Source: Chitinivibrionia bacterium (GTDB lineage Bacteria; Krumholzibacteriota; Krumholzibacteriia; WVZY01). From it: a stretch of DNA of 5,438 nucleotides. Position 1 is the first letter of the stretch. Every line of letters begins with the position of its first letter. The notes under the pieces were generated by a model. It was not told the origin of the DNA and did not search any database. It worked only from the letters and a program-made list of their open reading frames with translations. The position numbers and the translations under genes are program-made. This document shows positions 1-4,084 of the stretch, in pieces. The stretch lies in the NCBI GenBank assembly GCA_016208665.1, contig JACQXT010000211.1, forward strand, positions 1 through 5,438, read 5' to 3'.

Positions 1-156
1 CATATCGTGCCCTACGCGAGAGGCGGCCCCACGATACCGGCGAATCTCAGGCTTCTCTGCGCGAGGCATAATAAAACAGCGGCCAAAGAGGTTCTCGGGG
101 AAGCGTTTATGGAGCAGTTCAGAAAGAGAAACGAGTCACTATATCAACGTGAGTGA
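1..156 (+). CDS. HNH endonuclease, C-terminal fragment (5' end outside window)
   Basis: The frame is open from base 1 to a TGA at 154-156 and gives 51 residues, beginning HIVPYARGG and continuing with NLRLLCARHN. This is the C-terminal half of an HNH nuclease fold: His of the DHI/HIVP strand, the GG turn, Asn of the NLxxLC segment, then the final C-x-x-H-N on the zinc-finger-like helix. The tail (KEVLGEAFMEQFRKR) resembles the basic, amphipathic end of stand-alone HNH proteins of the type HxxPxxxGG...NLRLLCxxHNxxxAxxxxG. The family cuts DNA with a beta-beta-alpha-metal site; the biological role of this member cannot be told from the fragment. The first metal-ligand/Cys half and any N-terminal domain lie outside the window. 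It converges on arfB. Confidence 0.82.
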   Translation, partial: HIVPYARGGPTIPANLRLLCARHNKTAAKEVLGEAFMEQFRKRNESLYQRE

Positions 157-235
157 AAGCGATCAATGATCCGAACCGTACTGATCGTGATATGCCTTAT
201 CTCAGCGAGAGCACGCACGCATGCCGGGGGCAAAG

Positions 236-658
236 CTAATCCTTCCCCGCACGTTCCGATCGTATCCGCTTGACCTTCCCGCGGTGGCGCTTGTCTTCCA
301 GGCGGCGTTCTTTCGATGCAGTCGTTGGTTTCGTCTTCCTTCGAGGCTTGGGCTTTTCAGAGGCCCGTCGAACGAGATGCACGAGTCTGACGATGGCATC
401 TTCTCTGTTCTGCGCTTGCGTCCTGTATCGGCGTGCGGCAATCAAGAGAACGCCTTCTTTGGTCATACGCTTTCCGGCGATCCTCCGCAGCCGATCCTTC
501 ACGCCGGGCGGGAGCGACCGAGACCGCGGCACATCGAACCTGAGCTGCACGGCGGTCGCCACTTTGTTGACATTCTGGCCGCCGGGGCCCGACGAGCGGA
601 TGAATTCGAGCTCGATTTCATCCTCGCCGATGCTGATCGTATTCGTGATGCGAATCAT
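236..658 (-). CDS. arfB: ArfB (YaeJ-type) ribosome-rescue peptidyl-tRNA hydrolase
   Basis: The product is 140 residues, the same length as E. coli ArfB as I recall it. ArfB enters ribosomes stalled on mRNAs lacking a stop codon and hydrolyses the peptidyl-tRNA. Residues ~1-100 form the release-factor catalytic domain with the GGQ motif at 26-28 in the context SSGPGGQNVNK, followed by TAVQLRFDV. The C-terminal ~40 residues are very rich in Lys/Arg (KPRRKTKPTTASKERRLEDKR), matching the tail that in the family folds into the empty mRNA channel. No codon-recognition domain is present, which separates it from RF1/RF2. The ATG at 656-658 is chosen from alignment with the family N-terminus (MIRIT...). 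A modest AAGG lies about 10 nt upstream, and a nearby ATG at 661-663 is out of frame. It lies 94 bp downstream of the zinc-ribbon gene on the same strand, so it could be the last gene of that transcript or have its own promoter. Confidence 0.95.
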   Translation of the reverse strand: MIRITNTISIGEDEIELEFIRSSGPGGQNVNKVATAVQLRFDVPRSRSLPPGVKDRLRRIAGKRMTKEGVLLIAARRYRTQAQNREDAIVRLVHLVRRASEKPKPRRKTKPTTASKERRLEDKRHRGKVKRIRSERAGKD

Positions 659-752
659 GGCATTGAGACCTTGTTTTCAAGCACGCCGCTCGGCAAGCGG
701 GCGATATATAACGCGCCGCGCATCCCGCCCCCAACACTCAGCAGCGTTCGGC

Positions 753-1280
753 TTACGACGCGCTCCCGAGCGCATGCGCGCAGTGAGGGCACACTTTCCA
801 ATCGCGCGCGACCGGTTTGCCGCATGCCGGGCAGAGAATTTCGCTGCGATGGCCGCAGTAGGGACAGGCTTTATAATCGCTCTGAATCGGCCGCCCGCAG
901 GCGGCGCAAGTCGTGCGGCCGTTCGACGATCGTACCACGAGATAGATAATAACGCCGAGAAAGAACGGTATAAACGCCGCCACCGTGGCCCAGAGGTACG
1001 GATCCATGCCTCGCTTTTTTGCGTCCCGATACACGAGCGTGCCAACGATTGCAATCCATGCGAGGAAGAAAACGGCGGTTGGCAGCATAATCAGCAGTAG
1101 CCGCAACCATCCCTTGGGACCGATCAACATCGGTCCGTGAGGTTCGCACCCCAGAAACGGCAGAGCCCGAAACCCGCCGCAAAGCCCCCACATGACCTGC
1201 CCTGCAAATGCGAGAAAGAGCATCGCGAATATTCCCCAGAATACATATTTGAATCCTGAACTATGCTGTCCGTTCGACAT
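753..1280 (-). CDS. Two-span membrane protein with C-terminal double zinc ribbon
   Basis: A 175-residue protein. TM1 is at about 11-32 and TM2a/2b at about 58-82 and 95-117. Between the last two sits the cytoplasmic-looking loop VYRDAKKRGMDPYLWA, followed by IPFFLGVIIYLVVR; this block resembles the PLDc_N-type membrane module (DA-x-x-RGM...LW...P...G-I-IY). Residues 120-175 are soluble and carry four CxxC pairs at 125/128, 139/142, 150/153 and 164/167, i.e. two back-to-back zinc ribbons. By the positive-inside rule (RDAKKR loop, Arg after TM3) the ribbons are probably cytoplasmic. No enzymatic motif is visible. It is the third gene of the sigma-factor cluster, so a role in sensing or in holding the sigma factor is an inference. 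The ATG at 1280 is chosen because AAAAAGGAGAT sits 6 nt before it; an in-frame ATG at 1304 overlaps the upstream stop but has no SD. The topology counts three hydrophobic stretches, of which the first may be peripheral or a true span. Confidence 0.85.
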   Translation of the reverse strand: MSNGQHSSGFKYVFWGIFAMLFLAFAGQVMWGLCGGFRALPFLGCEPHGPMLIGPKGWLRLLLIMLPTAVFFLAWIAIVGTLVYRDAKKRGMDPYLWATVAAFIPFFLGVIIYLVVRSSNGRTTCAACGRPIQSDYKACPYCGHRSEILCPACGKPVARDWKVCPHCAHALGSAS

Positions 1281-1284
1281 CTCG

Positions 1285-1295
1285 ATCTCCTTTTT
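1285..1295 (-). promoter_or_regulatory. Strong Shine-Dalgarno deciding the start of the zinc-ribbon gene
   Basis: The - strand reads AAAAAGGAGAT, with core AGGAG at 1291-1287, 6 nt before the ATG at 1280-1278. The codons it would encode in a longer version (RNKKEIE) look like a translated ribosome binding site rather than protein, which argues against the ATG at 1304. Confidence 0.8.
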
Positions 1296-1300
1296 GTTTC

Positions 1301-1465
1301 TCATGCCATGAGGCGTTCCATTCGTTCGAAGAAGCGGACTACCCTGCGGCGCGCCGCCACTGCAGCGATCACCAGGCAGCCGATATACCCGCAGAGCGCA
1401 ATCCCTCCGGAGAATCTCTCCGCCGCGAGAGCGCCGAGTATCATGTCCAGTTTGTTATCGTCCAT
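1301..1465 (-). CDS. 54-residue single-span membrane protein in the sigma-factor cluster
   Basis: A small gene that overlaps the end of the sigma-factor gene by 11 bp (1455-1465). It runs from ATG at 1465-1463 to TGA at 1303-1301. GGAGG at 1479-1475, 9 nt before the ATG, lies inside the last sigma codons. The N-terminus is acidic (MDDNKLDMILGALAAERF). Residues ~20-38 are hydrophobic (GIALCGYIGCLVIAAVAA). The tail RRRVVRFFERMERLMA is basic and amphipathic. The positive-inside rule puts the C-terminal tail in the cytoplasm. I do not recognise a family. Its place directly after an ECF sigma gene is where anti-sigma factors sit, and the MDDxKLDxxLxAL start recalls some of them. It is, however, far too short for a classical anti-sigma domain and has no HxxxCxxC zinc motif. 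The overlapped layout plus SD is the main evidence that it is translated. Confidence 0.68.
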   Translation of the reverse strand: MDDNKLDMILGALAAERFSGGIALCGYIGCLVIAAVAARRRVVRFFERMERLMA

Positions 1466-2021
1466 AGCCGGCATCCTCCAGTGCTCCCCGCAGTTTCCCG
1501 CGGGCCGCGTGCAGCCTGCTCTTTACCGTTCCCTGCGGAATCTCCAGTATCCTGCCGATCTCTTCGGTCGAGAGATCCTCGAAGTAATGAAGCACCACCG
1601 GCAGTCTGAGCGCGTCTTCGAGCGCATCGATGGCCCGCCTCGCGGCCGTCATGTTCTCCTCGGCAACGGCTCGCTGTTCCGGATCGGACTCGTTCCCTGC
1701 CATAGGGGACAGGCGGATATCAGCGGGATCCTCGCCCCCGCTCCGCCTGCGCCCCCACCGTTTGCGCCAACGGTAGAGATCGCGGTAGCGGTTCACGCAT
1801 ATGGCAAAGAGCCAGGGCTTGAATCGCTGTTCCGAAGAATACCCGTCGAGTCGCTTCATGACTCTCACCCACGTGTCCTGAAAGAGGTCGTCCGCGTCCG
1901 GCGCGCGCCGTGCGAGCCTCATGCACAGCGAATACAACTCGGTCTTGTAACGTTCTATCAGGACATCCAGTAGATCCGTCCGGCCTTCCCGGCATCGCCG
2001 TATGATTTCTTCGTCCTCCAT
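1455..2021 (-). CDS. ECF-family RNA polymerase sigma factor
   Basis: A 188-residue sigma-70 family protein with only regions 2 and 4, the ECF architecture. Region 2 spans about residues 21-88: the helix with DADDLFQDTWVRVMKRL matches the core-binding 2.1/2.2 part, and FKPWLFAICVNRYRDLYRW matches 2.3/2.4, which melts and reads the -10 element. A charged, Gly/Pro-containing linker (about 90-120) joins region 4 (about 126-178), where LSTEEIGRILEIPQGTVKSRLHAARGKLR forms the helix-turn-helix that reads the -35 element. No extra C-terminal domain is present. The ATG at 2021-2019 is called; GTG at 2024-2022 is equally possible, with GAGGG (2036-2032) 10 or 7 nt away respectively. It heads a cluster with the 54-residue membrane protein and the zinc-ribbon protein. 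The tandem repeats and ECF-like promoter just upstream suggest autoregulation. No classical anti-sigma gene is recognisable. Confidence 0.93.
   Translation of the reverse strand: MEDEEIIRRCREGRTDLLDVLIERYKTELYSLCMRLARRAPDADDLFQDTWVRVMKRLDGYSSEQRFKPWLFAICVNRYRDLYRWRKRWGRRRSGGEDPADIRLSPMAGNESDPEQRAVAEENMTAARRAIDALEDALRLPVVLHYFEDLSTEEIGRILEIPQGTVKSRLHAARGKLRGALEDAGYGR
1475..1479 (-). promoter_or_regulatory. Shine-Dalgarno of the 54-codon gene
   Basis: GGAGG on the - strand, 9 nt before the ATG at 1465. It lies within the Leu-Glu-Asp codons at the end of the sigma gene, so ribosomes ending sigma translation are next to this start; translational coupling is likely. Confidence 0.6.
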
Positions 2022-2043
2022 CACTCGTGTTCCCTCGTATGCT

Positions 2044-2070
2044 GATACGTCCGAACCCGCCGCCGGTTCA
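2044..2070 (-). promoter_or_regulatory. Candidate ECF-type promoter of the sigma-factor cluster
   Basis: On the - strand TGAACC (2070-2065) is followed after 15 bp by CGTATC (2049-2044). Many ECF sigma factors recognise a -35 with an AAC core (TGAAAC and variants) and a -10 beginning CGT, spaced about 16 bp. Transcription would start near 2037, just before the GAGGG ribosome binding site at 2036-2032, giving a leader of only about 15 nt. Known: the ECF consensus. Seen: the two elements and their spacing. Inferred: autoregulation by the adjacent sigma factor. Confidence 0.45.
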
Positions 2071-2096
2071 TGGATAATCCCGGTTCATGGATATTC
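2063..2096 (+). repeat. Two tandem 17-bp direct repeats upstream of the sigma gene
   Basis: CCGGTTCATGGATAATC (2063-2079) is followed immediately by CCGGTTCATGGATATTC (2080-2096); they differ at one base (2077 A versus 2094 T). Read on the - strand each copy carries ATCCATGAACCGG. The copy nearest the sigma gene supplies the TGAACC of the candidate promoter. The distal copy has no CGT-type -10 at the same distance, so it could be an operator half-site or a chance duplication. Confidence 0.85.
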
Positions 2097-2158
2097 AATG
2101 TATTCGCCGCCCCTGAAGCATGTTGATCCTGCCGCGGAGCGGTATATCCGGCCCGCTA

Positions 2159-2187
2159 TTGACACCCGTTACATATTCCTGTAAAAA
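2159..2187 (+). promoter_or_regulatory. Candidate housekeeping promoter of the thioesterase gene
   Basis: A perfect TTGACA at 2159-2164, a 17-bp spacer, and TAAAAA at 2182-2187 (four of six matches to TATAAT). The start of transcription would be near 2194, leaving a leader of about 40 nt before the ATG at 2235. The surrounding stretch is the most A+T-rich part of the intergenic region. The 210-bp divergent region 2025-2234 holds, besides this, only the repeats and the sigma promoter candidate. Confidence 0.55.
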
Positions 2188-2234
2188 GTATAGGACACTG
2201 CAACCGTACGATCCATCACAATGCAGGCGAACGC

Positions 2235-2654
2235 ATGCCTCATGTTCACACGATAAAAGTCCGCGGCTTTCACCTCGACCTCTACGGCCACGTAAACAAC
2301 GCGCGGTATCTGGAATTTCTGGAGGAGGCGCGCTGGGAACTGTTTGAAGGAAAGATCGATCTCGATGAATGGCGCAGGAGCGGCCTCACGCTCACCGTTG
2401 TGCGAATCACGATCAATTATCGCCGGGAGGTGCGTTTGGGAGAGACGCTCGAAGTGCGGAGCACGCTCTCCGAGCTCAAGAGCAGGAGCGGTACGTTCCG
2501 GCAGGAAATCGTGTTTGCGGAATCAGGAGAGATCGCCGCGGATGCCGACGTTACGTTCGTCATCGTGGATGCACGGACGGCGAGAGCCGCCGTTATCAGA
2601 GGAGACTTCCGCGAGTCGCTGCTGTCTCTCGGGAACCCGGCGGACATACAATGA
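2235..2654 (+). CDS. fadM: FadM-like acyl-CoA thioesterase (4HBT hotdog family)
   Basis: A 139-residue single hotdog-fold protein. The N-terminal third (IKVRGFHLDLYGHVNNARY, then LEFLEEARW) is nearly the same as what I recall of E. coli FadM/YbaW, which has IKVRGYHLDVYQHVNNARY at this place. FadM hydrolyses long-chain acyl-CoA thioesters, releasing free fatty acid and CoA in the cytoplasm, and is linked to beta-oxidation. The catalytic Asp is D15 in HLDLYGHVNN, the 4HBT-family motif that precedes the long central helix. The later strands (TVVRITINYRREVRLGETL; ADADVTFVIVD) match the remaining hotdog sheet. The length is close to that of FadM (about 132). The start at 2235 has a weak AGG 7 nt upstream; an ATG at 2221 is out of frame. 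It is divergent from the sigma cluster and convergent with gdhA, so it is probably transcribed alone. Confidence 0.9.
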   Translation: MPHVHTIKVRGFHLDLYGHVNNARYLEFLEEARWELFEGKIDLDEWRRSGLTLTVVRITINYRREVRLGETLEVRSTLSELKSRSGTFRQEIVFAESGEIAADADVTFVIVDARTARAAVIRGDFRESLLSLGNPADIQ

Positions 2655-2668
2655 CCCCCTGGTTCCCG
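2630..2668. repeat. Perfect 8-bp inverted repeat spanning the fadM stop codon
   Basis: CGGGAACC (2630-2637) pairs perfectly with GGTTCCCG (2661-2668), leaving a 23-nt loop that contains the TGA of fadM. It lies at the junction of the convergent fadM and gdhA genes. No run of T follows on either strand, so it is not a canonical intrinsic terminator. It could stabilise a 3' end or slow polymerase. The 39 bp between the two stop codons shows no better terminator. Confidence 0.4.
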
Positions 2669-2693
2669 GAAGCTGCCCCGTCCGTTGCCGAAC

Positions 2694-4058
2694 TTAAATA
2701 ACTCCCTGATCCATCATGGCCCCGGCCACCTTCATGAAGCCGGCGATGTTCGCGCCGTTTGCCACGTTGCCCGGAGTGCCGAACTCCGCCGCCGCATCGA
2801 GGCAGGCCTTGTGGATGCCCTTCATGATGATCTTGAGCCTCGAATCCACTTCCTCGCGCGTCCATGCATAGCGCATGCTGTTTTGCGCCATTTCGAGGCC
2901 GGAAACGGCCACACCGCCGGCATTTGCCGCCTTGCCCGGGGCATAGAGGATACGGCGGTCAGTCAATAATTTCATCGCATCCGGCGTCAAAGGCATGTTG
3001 GCCCCTTCGCACACGAGCATGACGCCGTTGCGCAGGAGGTTTTCCGCGTCCGTCCGGTTGATTTCATGCTGCGTTGCGCAAGGGAAAGCACAGTCCGCCT
3101 TGCGAGCCCAGAGAGGATTTTCGTCCAATCCTCCAAATTCCGCGGAAATGTACTCTGCGCTGGGATACTTCTCCGCGAACTCCCGGATGTGGCCGCGCCG
3201 CAGATTCTTCAGACCCTTCAACCACTCCAGCTTGTCATGATCCATACCGTTTGGATCATACACGCACCCGCTCGAATCCGAAAATGTGACCACTGTTGCT
3301 CCAAGCTCGATGAGCTTCTCTATGGCGGACTGTGCCACCTTGCCGCTTCCAGAAACCAGACACGTCTTGCCGTTGAGCGTTTCGCCCCGCGCGGCAAGCA
3401 TTTCCGTTGCGAAATACACGACCCCGTATCCCGTCGCTTCCGAACGCATGAGCGACCCGCTCCAGTTCAATCCTTTGCCGGTTAAAACACCGGCGAATTC
3501 GTTCGCGAGCTTGCGGTACTGCCCGAAGAGGTAGCCGATCTCGCGCCCGCCGACGCCGATATCGCCGTCCGGAATGTCGGTGTTCGGACCGATGTAGCGA
3601 AAGAGTTCGTTCATATAGCTCTGGCAGAAACGCATGACCTCGCGGTCGCTCTTCCCCTTGGGGTCGAAATCGGCTCCGCCGTATCCCGCGCCCATGGGGA
3701 GCGTCGTGAGGCTGTTCTTGAAGATCTGCTCCAGGGCGAGGCCTTTCAGGATCCCGAGATTGACCGACGGATGGAAGCGAAGGCCGCCCTTGTACGGGCC
3801 GATCGCTCCGTTCATCTGAACGCGGTAGCCGCGGTTCACGTGCGTGCGGCCGGCGTCATCCACCCAGGAGATTCGAAACGTGATCGTCCGCTCGGGCTCG
3901 ACGATCCGCTCCAGGACCATGGCTTGCCTGTACTGCGGATATCGTTCCAGAACGGGATCCAGGGACTCCGCCACATTCTTGACCGCTTCGTGAAATTCCT
4001 GCTCTGCGGCGTTCTTCGACTTGACTTCCGCCATCAACTTCTGAACATAGGAGCTCAT
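2694..4058 (-). CDS. gdhA: Glutamate dehydrogenase (GdhA type) with Tyr in place of the catalytic Lys
   Basis: A 454-residue hexameric-type glutamate dehydrogenase, similar in length to E. coli GdhA (447). The family interconverts 2-oxoglutarate plus ammonia and glutamate using NAD(P)H. Numbering from the chosen start: K90 (PYKGG) and K114 (FKNSLTTLP) match the Lys residues that bind the substrate carboxylates; D166 (GDIGVGGRE) matches the catalytic Asp; SGSGKVA (~236-242) is the Rossmann glycine motif, followed by FSDSSG; PCATQ, EGANMP, APGKAANAGG and SGLEMAQN are all present. The odd point is residue 126: the family motif MGGGKGG or MGGAKGG reads MGAGYGG, so the catalytic Lys is Tyr (codon TAC, 3683-3681). 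Spacings to K114 (12) and D166 (40) are preserved. NADP preference is likely by resemblance to GdhA but unproven. The start at 4058 is set by GGGAGGGAGAG 8 nt upstream; an in-frame ATG at 4088 overlaps the upstream stop but has no SD. Confidence 0.93.
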   Translation of the reverse strand: MSSYVQKLMAEVKSKNAAEQEFHEAVKNVAESLDPVLERYPQYRQAMVLERIVEPERTITFRISWVDDAGRTHVNRGYRVQMNGAIGPYKGGLRFHPSVNLGILKGLALEQIFKNSLTTLPMGAGYGGADFDPKGKSDREVMRFCQSYMNELFRYIGPNTDIPDGDIGVGGREIGYLFGQYRKLANEFAGVLTGKGLNWSGSLMRSEATGYGVVYFATEMLAARGETLNGKTCLVSGSGKVAQSAIEKLIELGATVVTFSDSSGCVYDPNGMDHDKLEWLKGLKNLRRGHIREFAEKYPSAEYISAEFGGLDENPLWARKADCAFPCATQHEINRTDAENLLRNGVMLVCEGANMPLTPDAMKLLTDRRILYAPGKAANAGGVAVSGLEMAQNSMRYAWTREEVDSRLKIIMKGIHKACLDAAAEFGTPGNVANGANIAGFMKVAGAMMDQGVI

Positions 4059-4066
4059 GTTCGATA

Positions 4067-4077
4067 CTCTCCCTCCC
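4067..4077 (-). promoter_or_regulatory. Shine-Dalgarno deciding the gdhA start
   Basis: The - strand reads GGGAGGGAGAG, ending 8 nt before the ATG at 4058-4056. Extending the protein to the ATG at 4088 would translate this purine tract as Gly-Gly-Arg, and that ATG has no SD of its own. The site lies in the 26-nt gap after the stop of the upstream gene, so gdhA can be translated from the same message. Confidence 0.75.
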
Positions 4078-4084
4078 GCATGAT

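Noticed and set aside
160..187. CGATCA...TGATCG inverted repeat between the HNH gene and arfB as a terminator
   Set aside because: The stem is only 6 bp with a 16-nt loop, several overlapping GATC pairings compete, and no T-run follows on either strand. I see no convincing terminator in 157-235.
166..273. 35-codon + strand frame starting MIRTVLIVICLISARA that looks like a signal peptide
   Set aside because: It has no SD, overlaps the 3' end of arfB on the opposite strand, and is short enough to arise by chance.
698..738. TTGGGG-N17-TTATAT on the - strand as an arfB promoter
   Set aside because: Only half of each hexamer matches consensus; arfB may simply be transcribed from upstream.
733..748. 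Hairpin AACGCT/AGTGTT just after the zinc-ribbon gene
   Set aside because: It is a 6-bp stem with one G-U pair and is followed by a G-run, not a U-run, on the transcribed strand, so it is not a credible terminator.
221..1100. Long + strand frames across 221-1100 as genes
   Set aside because: They run antisense to arfB and the zinc-ribbon gene, have Arg/Pro/Ala-rich shadow composition and show no domain features.
1278..1304. ATGA overlap start (ATG at 1304) for the zinc-ribbon protein
   Set aside because: It has no SD, and the extra residues RNKKEIE are the translation of the strong SD serving the ATG at 1280.
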